Below, piece by piece: positions 1 to 10,921 of a stretch of 64,000 nt of DNA; positions within the stretch are counted from its first letter, which is position 1, and each line of letters opens with the position of its first letter. Made by a program: the position numbers and the translations under genes. Under the pieces are notes generated by a model. It was not told where the DNA came from, searched no databases, and saw nothing but the letters and a program-made list of their open reading frames with translations. The stretch spans positions 17,765,250-17,829,249 of the forward strand of contig CALNVZ010000174.1 in the NCBI GenBank assembly GCA_940671915.1, given 5' to 3'. The stretch comes from Paracentrotus lividus (Eukaryota > Echinodermata > Echinoidea > Camarodonta > Echinidae).

Positions 1-1941
1 AAATATTGCAGTTTTCTCCAAAACAATTAACTACAACACAAAACATATTCAAATAAATTTAATTTTCTATTATCTACAAGATATGGAAAAAAATGCAACT
101 AAATGCTTATTCATGTACCACCTCTTTCCCTTCCAATCCTCCTAGCCATCGTGGGAGAGAGAGAGAGAGAGAGAGACATAGGGGATGGGGAGAGAAATAT
201 AAAAGCAATAATCATGTACACTTGAAGGGTTAAATTGACAATGACAACAGAGTTATATCAACACATCAGGATCGGACTTCGGAAGATTAATGATGTGTTG
301 ATACAGCTCTGCTGTCAATTGTCATTTTGACCTTTCATGTGTACATGAATATTGTTTTTATAAGCACATTAACCGGAATCCTGATCAAACGGTGCCTTCG
401 AAATGGAATATTTTCAGACGACTAACGAATAAAACCGAACGAGGCTGAGAATGCCTCGTGGCATTGCACGCACTTATTGATAGGTGGTGAAATGTGTAAT
501 ACACGCAACAAATGGGGACATTGCCAAGTTGATCGATTTTCGTAATGTTTATTATTATTAAATTCTATTTTGAATGCTGGTGCAAAATCTAAGATACGCG
601 ACATTTAGAATTTGCTTTATTATATTATTTTATATATTATCATATCCCTAAAGTGTGGTGGGATGGCTAACCCTGGGAGAAGTCGCAATTTGAGCCACCA
701 TCCTGTAGTCTATATCACTCGACATCTTTTCAACGCGACACTATTTTAGAGTCAATAAGCACCCAAGCACGCTTTTTCATTTTATTTTGAGATTGAACAG
801 CTCAGCTCGAAGGGATCACAATATTATTGTGTTTATATTACCACAAGTACAATTATATTTCATATCAATTCTACTCCACGTGAAATGTAAATCTAACGTA
901 TGACATTAAATCTTAACATAAAGACGCGTCCATGTCTTGAAGGGAGGGGAAACCAACATTCATTCATGAGTGTTTAGTGAATACATGACAGTCTGACGCG
1001 GCGCAGAATTATACGGCCTCACATTTAATGTCCAAGACAAAAACCGCGGCGTGAACGGCGGGAAGCGAGCGATTGACAATGCATGCACATACTCGTAGAG
1101 CGTACAACAACTCGCCTTAGAGAAACTTCCCCTGTCCGAATAAATGGTATTATCAGTCGATCGTTCGAGGAATTCGTCATGGAAGAAATTAAAAATAAGT
1201 TGAACCTTTCTATTTCATAGTTTTCGTAGGTAGATGCTTCAGACCACGATTTGGGAGAAAAAAGACGATTTGGCAAGCATTATACACCATTGTTGCGTAA
1301 AAATTGTAATCAGAACTCTTTATGTTCACATAATTGATGTTGCCAACGATTACTTGCTTAATATATCTTGTCACATCTTCGAAGACGCCTCCACATGCAG
1401 ATATGCATCGTGATATCGCGGAAATATTGACCCATCGAGTAAAGATTCGTTGTGATAAGTTCAAGAGTGACAGGACTTTATTACCAATCGAAGAATGTAC
1501 CGATATTTGGAAGCTGAGAATTCAAGCTTTTAAAACTGCATTGTCATTAAGGTGTAATTAAATTATGCCTAATACGAGGAAGATTGACTTATACAGCGTG
1601 AGCTATTTGAGAGCAAATGGCCATATTGTACAGGAATTTATCTTACTAGTTATTTCGAATTGACTCAATGACAGACTTTTTTTCCTTATGCAATAAGTTA
1701 TTCCTATTTTTGAAAAATCAGACTTCTTAGCGTACTTATTCAAGTTGATTCATTTCTTTGAAAGTAGTTGCTCGCCATAATCAAGGAAAACAAAGTGAAA
1801 AAACTGTGCAAATTACAAAAAGTCTATGGCCGCGTTCGCTTTGCGTAGAGTGATAGCGCCCTCTTCCCCTTAAGTTTACAACTAGAATTGATATGATATG
1901 AATCACAGGGTGAAATAATATTAATTCTACCTCTTATATAG
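1..1941. other. No supported gene; possible upstream exons unresolved
   Basis: A GA microsatellite (about 154-175) and an inverted repeat (213-347) are visible. Short open frames exist on both strands between 1025 and 1561, including one on the plus strand at 1334-1561, but none has a recognisable domain, a good splice context or a homologue that I know. The 5' exons of the gene ending at 2940 may lie here or left of the window; I could not place them. Confidence 0.5.
213..347. repeat. Imperfect inverted repeat / small MITE-like hairpin
   Basis: The left arm (CATGTACACTTGAAGGG... to about 269) is matched in reverse complement by the right arm (about 292-347, ending ...TTTCATGTGTACATG) around a spacer of about 22 bp. 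Both arms share the stretch reading TTGACA(A)TGACA on one side and its complement on the other. It looks like a small palindromic transposon remnant; no target duplication is obvious. Confidence 0.6.
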
Positions 1942-2153
1942 GTCTCTCCTTGATGACTATGTCCCCTGGAGCGGACAAGAAGATATCTGGTTATACCATC
2001 AAAGGCAAGGCATCGGATATCCTGCACTACCAGAGTATTCCTTTGACCAATATCCACAGTGTTGAGCTCAATGCATCGGTCGGTGTTGAGTCTGTTGAGA
2101 CAGTCATGGGAATACGACCCTGTTGCTGTCTGGCCCTCTGTAGCTGTGCAGGG
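1942..2153 (+). CDS. Penultimate exon of the unrecognised gene
   Basis: The exon is 212 nt and enters completing a codon with 2 nt. It leaves in phase 0 at CAGGG|GTTAGT. It carries the Cys-rich tail CCCLALCSCAG immediately before the splice junction. Confidence 0.55.
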
Positions 2154-2940
2154 GTTAGTCGTTCGTTCTACTTCATTTAGGGGATTGAAATGTGATGCAG
2201 ATCATCTAAGCATTCTCAAAGAATTTCCTTACTGCTTCTTACATTTGAAAAAAAGAGAGGAAATGTTGAAACTAGGTCCAATTCCATTCAATCCGCATGA
2301 CTTGTTATTTTGTAAAGTGCAATTTCTATACAGTTAGAAATCATTCTGGAAATTGTTGCACGGATATTTTTCCGAACCTTAATAAAAAAGATTTAACTAT
2401 CAATTTCTTAAATGTTCTCTAAAGGTTTCTAACGAGTTTCTCTATAATATTTAATTGAAATCGTTTTATGGCACATGTTATCTTACCATTATAGTTTTCA
2501 AATAGTCTCGCAATGCTGCTTATAATTAAGATTAGTTCGAGGTCATTCTTAAATAAAATAACCGGTATTGTAATAATAAGTATTTTTCACGAAAGGAATA
2601 TAAAGCCTATATATCAAGCTACCGACAGCTTTCAAACTTAAAAGAATAATTCTTATTGTCCGGCAAAATATAATATTTTGTTTGAAAAAAATATTTTGTA
2701 AATCAAATTTAGATGGATGATTGTCTGAAGAAGTGGATATCAACATCCCAGTCTCCAGCCTTGGCTACCAATGAGCGTGTATTGACCCTTGGAGTGACTA
2801 TGCCTCCATGGAACCTCCGATACATGGTCAAGCTTCATCTCAATGGAGGGGTTCCTATGGCATTGGTCAAGGAATACATCGTGGCGTTTACTCGCTTTGC
2901 GCCAAACGTCACCACCAAACCACTTGCTGCTTCCTTCTAA
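1942..2940 (+). CDS. Unrecognised protein, 3' end of gene (two terminal exons)
   Basis: Two exons join in phase. Exon 1942-2153 follows an AG acceptor (TTATATAG) and ends at a GTTAGT donor. Exon 2713-2940 follows a TTTAG acceptor and ends in TAA. The joined product gives about 145 C-terminal residues. The first exon reads GYTIKGKASDILHYQSIPL and ends in a cysteine cluster (CCCLALCSCAG). The second encodes a globular segment with VLTLGVTMPPWNLRYMVKLH and a helix VPMALVKEYIVAFTRFAPN. The fold suggests a PH- or START-like lipid or membrane-proximal domain, but that is only an impression. No transmembrane segment is evident in these exons. A poly(A) signal follows 133 bp after the stop. Upstream exons were not located, so the start is missing. 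Confidence 0.6.
2713..2940 (+). CDS. Terminal exon of the unrecognised gene
   Basis: The exon enters in phase 0 after TTTAG and encodes 75 residues plus TAA. It contains the motif MPPWNLRYMVKLHLNGG and an amphipathic helix ending APNVTTKP. Because the upstream exon is open and phase-matched, the ATG at 2713 is probably internal rather than a start. Confidence 0.6.
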   Translation: MDDCLKKWISTSQSPALATNERVLTLGVTMPPWNLRYMVKLHLNGGVPMALVKEYIVAFTRFAPNVTTKPLAASF

Positions 2941-3073
2941 GCTCAATTCGCACCAGCTCCTATACAGTCAGTAACAACAATCAACCCAGAGTTTGTATTC
3001 TGGTTGTCATAAAATGCAAAGACAACCGGATTTTTATTTTTGTATTTTTTATTGTTTTTTTTTTTTGTTGTTG

Positions 3074-3079
3074 AATAAA
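3074..3079 (+). terminator. Poly(A) signal AATAAA of the upstream gene
   Basis: AATAAA lies 133 bp after the TAA at 2938-2940 and follows a T-rich run. It is the first canonical signal downstream of the stop. Confidence 0.6.
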
Positions 3080-3609
3080 TCTGACATCATTCAGTAAGTA
3101 AGTCTTGTTTAGGTTTTTATTTAAAACAAATTTTTGTCTTGCAGTAAAGATTTTTCTTACAGTTTTCTGAAATAATTGCCTATGTTAAGGTATAAAGTCA
3201 TGCATAGGAAATTGGACTAAATATTGGTTCTAGAATTTCAATAGACAACTACAATGATATCATATATGTGGCTTGCAGTATTATAGGTTTTACCGCTCAA
3301 TTTCATCTTTCGTTCACTCCATTTCACATTTGGATCAAACGATTTAACGCAAGTTGCGATCGCGCTTACGCATCGTCAATCAAATTCATTTTCATTCACT
3401 CAAATTCCCTATATTTGCAAACGATTCTACATATCATCAGTACGAATTCACATTAGGAGCATACAATTTCATGTATGTGCACTCATTTTAATTTATAGCT
3501 GGCTTCGGCATAACTTGTCTTCTTTCGTTCAAACAAATTCACGAATAGGTAATCGAATTGTAAATAAGTGCATACAATTTTAAATTTTAGTGATACTTCT
3601 GTGAAAGCT

Positions 3610-3825
3610 TATGATGGTATCTCACTTATCATGAGGACAGTTTTGAGACGGTTTCGAGACAGTTATGCAGAGACGTTTCGGAGACGTCTCAGAGATGTAT
3701 GGCCGAGTCTCCGCGCCGTTTCATGAAAAATCGAACATGCTTAAAAGTGATTTTCGTCGCGACGGAAAAAAATTATTGAGGACGTCCAGTCGCAGAGACG
3801 TCTCCGAGAAGTGAGATCCTTATCA
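3610..3825. mobile_element. MITE-like element with GAGACG-rich arms
   Basis: The left end reads GGTATCTCACTTATC and the right end GAGAAGTGAGATCCTTATC, which are inverted relatives. The interior iterates GAGACG/CGTCTC words (GAGACGTTTCGGAGACGTC). A related CGTCTC/GAGACG-type word cluster recurs at about 44490-44720. No target-site duplication could be fixed. Confidence 0.5.
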
Positions 3826-3829
3826 TTTC

Positions 3830-6800
3830 GAGGTACTTACAGTCGTGTAAAAAGCATTTTTGTTTATTTTTGTTTTTTGTTTACAAGTCTTTATGCCGAG
3901 ATGCCTTCCTTGTTAGGAGATTGATGGCTAGAAATTATCAACCATAATAATCAGAGGGATTTTCAAGAACAAAGTATTTATTGTTCGTGTAATGAACTGT
4001 CTTATTCATCTGTATTGCGTAAGATACAAAATTAATGCACATCCAGAAAATTACAAACACTGTCTTGCCTGACGAATTTCCATATTTTAATTCGTATGCT
4101 GCTATGACTGAGTCATATTTGGTCTTTGAGTGTTTTTGTGGTTCATTTCTCAAAATTTAAAGAAGTACAAATCCAATACAGGCATTTAAAAAATAGAAAC
4201 TACGATTGAACATGGAGAATTTTGTACATTGAATATAGATCACGAAATGGAGAATGTATTTCCCTCATAATTCTCAAAAATTGATGGGCACAGTGCAATC
4301 CTGAAAAAAGAGTTTAATTACAATTAGAGTGCACAAGAGTAGGAAACTTAGATGTCCTTTAGTACATGAAATTGTTTGCCCCAAAGACCGCCCGTCGCGG
4401 TCTGGTTTTATTGAATGAGAGAGAATCGGAGAACTGGTGCATGAAATTGGAATTGAAATGAAAATATAGTGATGTAGTTGCAGTCGAACAAAAATGTAGT
4501 GCCGATAAATGAAATTGAGGCTACACCAAAATGAAATTTTGGTTGCACGGTATAGACTGAATTCCTTGGCTCGAATTTTGGAAGAATTATTGTATGATCC
4601 AACCGGCACGACGAGAAGCGGGCAGCTGGGTAATTGAATGAACATAAATTTGAATAGAGAGAGAAATGATGAAATTTAAGCGGGAAAACCTATATTATTC
4701 TAATAAGTATGTCGGTAACGAATTTCGTACTTCCCACATTGTGTTTGTTTATTTTTATAAAGTGTATATAATAGATGATCTTTATTGATAATAGAATGTC
4801 ATTGAATGGATATAGCTAGTTTATATGTATACCATTGAAGACAAACTAATTAGTTGATTCCACATTGGCATTAAGGAACAATACAACAAATTTAAATTCG
4901 TTAAGTTATTTTGTATCATACATGGTTATGCGTTGTTTATTTGTGCTGTGCTTTTAAGAGATCAACAATAAAAAAGTCTTCAATTAAAAAAAAAAAAAAA
5001 AAAAGGTTCATGTTGCGATGAATCTGGTATTTTCTTATAAAAGCGTTTTTAAAAAACTCGTGTTCAAGTATTAACGATTGTGCGGATATTTAAAGTATTC
5101 ATTAAATTATTATTATCATGAGTTATTTGTTGACTTGACGTAAAAGATAATAACATCATGATATCGATAATTCGCCTTGATGTAGTGCTGTATATAGTTC
5201 AATTGTTAGAATCTAATTAACGTCAGCATTGTCAGTGTCGTTTAAAAAAAAAAAAACGTATAGAAAAATTGTTTCGTTTAGACATTGCAGGAACAGCTTT
5301 TGTATATAGCTATATACAGTCATGTTAAATCAAGTTTGTAATATAGTCGCCATTTTTTTTTTCTTTCTTTTAGATATTCATCCTTTATATTCCTCTGCAT
5401 GCCATTCGTTTTTAGAAATTTGTACTTGTGCATAAATCATTGTGAATTAATTTTCCTAAGTTTCATTTTTTTTTTTTTTTTTTTTAGAATTTGTTTTTTT
5501 ACTATTATTCATTATAAGTTCATTAGATTTTCATAATTCTTTCCACTAATTGCTTATTATTCTCTGAAAATCGGTTACATATAGGCATATTGAGCAAAAC
5601 AGTACATTGTCTTATATGCAGACTTATACAGAACATAATAAATGCTGAGACATATTCACCATTTAAAAGAAGATATTCCACGTGTTAGTTTCTGATGTTT
5701 TGTTTGAGAAAAAGAGTGCCAGATTCTGGGAGCATCTAGGGCTTTTCTCTTCCTGAGATTGTAAACTAGTTTGAATTTTCTATTCTGACACAGGTTGCTC
5801 ACCGTGGGGGACGAATATAACCCGATTAGAAGAGTATAAATCATGAGATTGAAAATTTGTGTTTTTCCCCCTTTTTGGATCACTGCTCTTGATTCGTTTG
5901 TTACTATATTGACCGATATCAGCCTCTTATTTCTTATTTCTTAAAATTGAAAACTCAATCAATATTACAGGATCATGACAGATCGTATTCTTAGTTTAAA
6001 ACAAATTGCTGTGAGGGACAAATCTAATCCGATTGACAGTCAATCTTTCATTATATTGAACATTTTCAATCTTCAGTAGATTCAGATCTGAATCTATATT
6101 AGAATGAGAATTTCATTTTTTATATAGTTTGATTGGTTAACGCTTCGAAATGAAAAACATGATCCTAATAGTATTTTGCTAGCCAGTGGTTTTTCGATAT
6201 ATCCTCAATCTATAGGCCGGTAGCACTAGATTGAAAACCATTTCCATCGCTTGCTAGATCGAAATTTATTAAAAGAGTTCGTTTAGGCTAGATTGTGTCT
6301 ACATTGAAATAGGGGCAACGGGGGAGGGGGGGGGGAGGGGGGACTAAACATTATTTAAAAAAAACTGAAATTACCCTCTTTTTTTGGTGTAAATCCCTGT
6401 AATTTCAATAACGTATTGAAATTATGCGGCGTATACGGCTCGATTGGAAGGGTTTTTTGTCGATATACATCTGCATGGGAACGACTTAAAGCATGTACAA
6501 TTTGTAGAAGGAGAAGACAAAAATAAAGTTAAAACCCGAAACGAAGTGTGTTTAATCCAATCTGAAGGGGGAAAAATCCATCATCGGTGATAATTATACA
6601 AAGGGATGTAAATTACCCTTTAATTTGATTTTATATTAACTTATATATTCATTGTTTTTCTCCATACACATTCATCACTGATATTACAGGGGGATATGAT
6701 AATGTTTGCAGCCATTTCTTGTTTTGGAGGAGGGCAACTGTCCCAGTGTACTCCAAATTTCGCAAATTTTTTAAAGAAGCATTCGTGACTAAAAGCGTAT

Positions 6801-7380
6801 AATGAGGTTAAAACAAACAAAAAGTGTTGAAGGACTTTACCGTCATCCCTTTTACGTCTATGATTGGGAGCACGCTAGTCCTTGCTGGTATAGGCTATAT
6901 AGTGGACAAAATGCGAGGGTGCCCTGAACTGCCCTCTTTTCGATCTATCTCTTCGTACTTCCTGTGTGAAAAAAAACTTGTGTACTAGTTAAACCGGGTA
7001 TTCCCTTCCCTCCTTATCACACTTGCTGTCAATACAACAAGTGAAAAGGATGCATAAAATTAAGATTTCGAGTTTGGGATGTGGAAATAAGAGCTCATGA
7101 CCATAATAAACGCATATGCCTTCTATTCTATATGTTATGTTGATAAGCGATGCCATTTGGACAAAACGAGCTCGGGCTCGAGAACCCAGACTGGGGGGGG
7201 GGGTTGTTTTGCCCTCCCTCCCCCCCACCCACTCAGGTGGTAAACCATACAAATCAAATCAAATCAATTCATTGAAACAAAAATTTAAAAAAATCCGCAT
7301 TTTCGGATTATCATCAATACAAAATAATACAAAGAAATGCAACTGTAAATGTGTATACACAAGATTAACCTAACAAAATA
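3830..7380. other. Gene-free AT-rich stretch
   Basis: No exon with supported splice sites was seen. Short frames on both strands (for example minus 4274-4645) are low-complexity and lack homology that I can recognise. The stretch contains an A-tailed segment with AATAAA at 4967-4972 and a 19-A run at 4986-5004, which may be a retroposed 3' end, and several G/C homopolymer runs (about 6313-6341, 7193-7202). Confidence 0.5.
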
Positions 7381-7383
7381 TAA

Positions 7384-8816
7384 TACACTGTTGCCTGTAA
7401 AGGTTCGATATATTTTTATGTGGTTCAGCAACATATTTGTGCTCCGGCTTTAATTTCTTGAAATTGTTTGTCCCCATGTTAACTTTTCGGGACCCTGGCT
7501 ATATCTTGGACTTTCCCCCCAACCAATCCCGGGAATTGAAAAACAAAATAATTTTGTCAACCCTCACAATGCCCATTTTGGCAATTTTTTCTCATTTTGG
7601 GGCCCCTTTTTTGTTTAAGCGGCTGACTAATGCCCCCTCAGTCCTACCCCCAAAAAACGCGACTGAGGTGTAGGGTTGTTATTATTCTTTAACTTAAATC
7701 TAGGTTTATGGTCACAAACTTGGATTTCTTGTCTAGGGGAAGGGTCAAAGTTTATTTCGTTTGTTGCACAAAATTATACATTTTTACAAAGTGGAAATTT
7801 CTATCAACCCAAAAATGTACTGTAGAATATCAGCCAAACATGAATCATAATGAAAGAAAGACTATAGTCACCATTTACAACCTTGTCATTAAAGGGATTG
7901 TGTATAACTTTCAAAAACAAGAGCAATTATATCAAGATTAATAAAATAATATTGTTCCGACAGTAAAAACAAACTACTGAAAGTTTCAGATCAAATGAAA
8001 GTCATTTACTACCTTAAAACTGTGTAACAAACAATGCCAAGCATACAGCCGAACACCAGTACCCTCTGCTGCTAGATCACTAGGCCGCTAGGGAGGGGGG
8101 CTATACAACAGGAAATGGGTGTATGTTGTGCCATGTGGAAAAAGCAAATGGTTTTATAAACCATCCGGTGTTGGTTTATAAAATTTGAGTATGAAATCAT
8201 TGATATCTCGAAGGTAAAGCAAGCAATTAGCTTGCAATTTTGAAGAGATACCAGACTGACCTAAGTGTTTATAATTATGTTGGCAAAATAAGCTAAATCG
8301 AATAAAATATGATTTTAATATCATTTAATGTTACTAGCCTGAAACAAAATTCCGGGGAAAATGATAATAATTAAGTATTTATGGTTGTTTTTTTATTTCC
8401 TTTGTTTTGACCATAATGGTAGGATAACATATTTCAATTTTTCACGGATCTCACTTTTTACTTCAACTCCTCCCCTATAGACAAGAGACCAAATCCTGTG
8501 ACCCTAAATTTTAATTTAACGTAAAGAACAATATCAACCCCTTACTTTAGACTCGTTTCGCGAGGGTAGGATGGAGGGGGCCTTGGTCAGCCGGGTAAAA
8601 GAATAAGGGGCCCCAAAATTAGAAAAAAATGGGCATTGTGGGGGTTGACAAACTTATTTTGTTTTTCAATTCCCGGGAATGGTTGGGGGAACGTCCAAAA
8701 TAGCTATGGCACCGAAAAGTGAAAGTGGGGACAAACGATTTCAAGAAATTAAAGCCGGAGCAAAAAGATGTTGCTGAATCACATAAAAATATCCAACCTA
8801 TATGAGCAACAGTGTA
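7384..8816. mobile_element. Long-inverted-repeat (foldback) element
   Basis: The arm at 7384-7665 (TACACTGTTGC..., including CCCGGGAATTGAAAAACAAA) is repeated in reverse complement at about 8553-8816 (ending ...GCAACAGTGTA). The spacer is about 890 bp and has no open transposase. This is the structure of a non-autonomous DNA transposon. The arms differ by scattered substitutions and indels, so the insertion is not recent. Confidence 0.7.
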
Positions 8817-9049
8817 GTTAACATAATAATACATAATTCAATATGAAAACTGTCAGAAATACATAAGAAAGATGTACATTTTACATTTATATTATGGAAC
8901 CTGCCACGCTCTATTTTTTTATTATACATGTTACTTACACTACTTATCAAATATTTTACTTATATCGTAATCATTACTTTTCATTAAACGACGGTATACG
9001 GCATTAAATAAATTTTATCTGCGTGATTATTAAAGGTCGGGCATGGCAT

Positions 9050-10435
9050 TATAAAATGAAACGTATATGCTCGTTCCCAGTTTCTCGGGAAAAGAGGTAT
9101 ATATTTTAGTGGCTCAGGTACTAAAAATCCAGAAAATAATTTAAATATTGGTTGTTTTTTTTTAAATAAGGGGTAGTTTTCAATTCTTTTCGAAAAAATC
9201 CTGAAGTAGGGTCCCGAATCAAAGAGCTGTAAAAAGAGGGTAATTTTGCTGGCTCCCCCTCCAAAAACCTGTAATAGTTGGCATTGGCGGCGATCCCGGG
9301 GGGGGGGGACGTGTCCCCCCTCGTTTTATTTTTTCTGGGGAAATCGTCCCCCTCGATTTTGAAAGCTTTACATTTTTAAAAATTTAATGATCAGCTAGTG
9401 AAGTTAGTGAAGAGGCAAAATATATGTCAAATACAATGGTAAAATGCTATTATAAGGCAAAATTTTCGGGTCGCGCTTCGCGCTCGCAAACAAAAACACA
9501 ACAATGATTAAGTGAAATGCTCTTTCCTCATGACGCTATTATATTCCTGGAACATGATTATTTGTTCCGACGTTTTACTCTTTAAATTATCATTAGTTTC
9601 TGCTTTATGTGCGAAGTTAGGTCATTCTATTCCGAATTTTGGATATACAAATATAATTTATGCATTCTGGGGACGCTTTATTCCGCTTGAGTGCATTAGT
9701 TCCCCGTCCGATGTTTCCGTTCTCCCCCCCCCCAGTCGTGACATGAAATCGCCGCCCTTGATAGTGGGTCGAGTTTTGACACAGCTTCCCCTACAAAAAC
9801 CAGGGGAGTACGGTATCTCTGAAAATCCGGAACGAGCAGTATTCTTCTCAACCTCACCAGAAACCGATCCCTCATCAAAATTGGTGGACCGGCGGCGTCC
9901 CTCTACCATAGAAATAAAAAGAGATTTTTTTTTGTGCCCTCTGCTGAAATAGTCTTTAGCATTAAAATTGTGAGTGGTGTATTAGGGTTCAGTTTCATAT
10001 CCCTTTGATATAGAAAACAATCGGAGTTACAGCATCATTATGGGGTCCCGCCCCCCCCCCCCCTACTCAGGGGTCTAACCAATATAATTATGCTTGTTCC
10101 GGATTTTTAGAGATACCCCTTTTGGTAGGGGAACGTCAAAATTACCCCCTGACAAGCTTTTGGAAGGGAAGCTGTATTAAAATTATACCCCCGGCAATAT
10201 TACAGGTTTTTGAAAGGGGAGCCAGCAAAATTACCCCCATTTCACATGCTTTTGGGCCACATTCAGGACCCTATTTCACAATTTGTCCTAAAAAATTGAA
10301 AAATAAAAGTGTCGGGAAAAAAAAGCTAAATGACCCTTATTTCAATGATTTCTCGGGGGTTTTCCCCCTACCTGAGCCCCAAAAATATACCCCTTTCCCG
10401 GATAAATCGGGAATGAGCATATGTGTATGGTTAAC
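9050..10435. mobile_element. Second long-inverted-repeat element, nested and G/C-run rich
   Basis: Left-arm blocks at about 9060-9280 (TGCTCGTTCCCAGTTTCTCGG; GGTAATTTTGCTGGCTCCCC) and 9770-9840 (CAGCTTCCCCTACAAAAACC) return in reverse complement at about 10092-10435. An internal pair (GGCGGCGATCCCGGG near 9287; GAAATCGCCGCC near 9747) suggests that a second element is nested in the left arm. A 146-codon open frame at 9512-9952 falls inside and is judged spurious. Confidence 0.6.
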
Positions 10436-10764
10436 CACCTGAGTGGGGGGGGGGGGGGGGGGTGGGGCACACTTTACGTCTATGCATGGTTTTATGTTGG
10501 TCCAGTTTCAGTGATTTAGCTCCCACTGTGTTGCTATAGGCCCTTTAACTGTTTATAATAAAAAAAATTATCTTCATTTCTTTAATTTTGAAATAACTGA
10601 TTACTGTATTATAAGTATCCGATTGATGATCTAGATCGTGCATTTCAAACAATTCAAACAAAAATATTTGCCTCTTTATTCAGAATCTTTTCGAAAAAAG
10701 GGGGATGAACTTCGCCAACGGTTCGCCAAGGTCTGCTGCCATCAACGATGTGTTGTGTCACATG

Positions 10765-10771
10765 GTAAACA
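10765..10771 (+). promoter_or_regulatory. Forkhead-type motif GTAAACA upstream of kintoun
   Basis: GTAAACA lies 151 bp upstream of the kintoun ATG. It fits the forkhead consensus RTAAAYA; FOXJ1 is the known master activator of motile-cilia genes. A 7-mer is weak evidence by itself. No perfect RFX X-box was found beside it. Confidence 0.3.
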
Positions 10772-10921
10772 AAACTTACCCACGCATTGCCATTGCATGC
10801 ATTAACTGTTGCATATGTATTGTGTACATTTAAAACGTGTGTCATATCATCATACGTACGTCTAGGGTCGAGATCGCGACTCTAACCTTTCCACATTTTG
10901 AAGAGAAAAGAGGGAACGAAA

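Noticed and set aside
4274..4645. 123-codon minus-strand open frame
   Set aside because: No splice context, biased composition, and no recognisable motif.
9512..9952. 146-codon open frame on the plus strand
   Set aside because: It lies across nested inverted-repeat arms and C-runs, has no domain, and has an overlapping open frame on the opposite strand of the same repeat.
10741..10800. RFX X-box in the kintoun promoter
   Set aside because: GTGTCACATGGTAAAC resembles an X-box but has an extra base in the right half-site, so it does not fit the consensus.
10898..10921. Upstream start for kintoun at 10898
   Set aside because: The codon there is TTG, not ATG; the ATG at 10922 has a good context and begins the conserved N-terminus.
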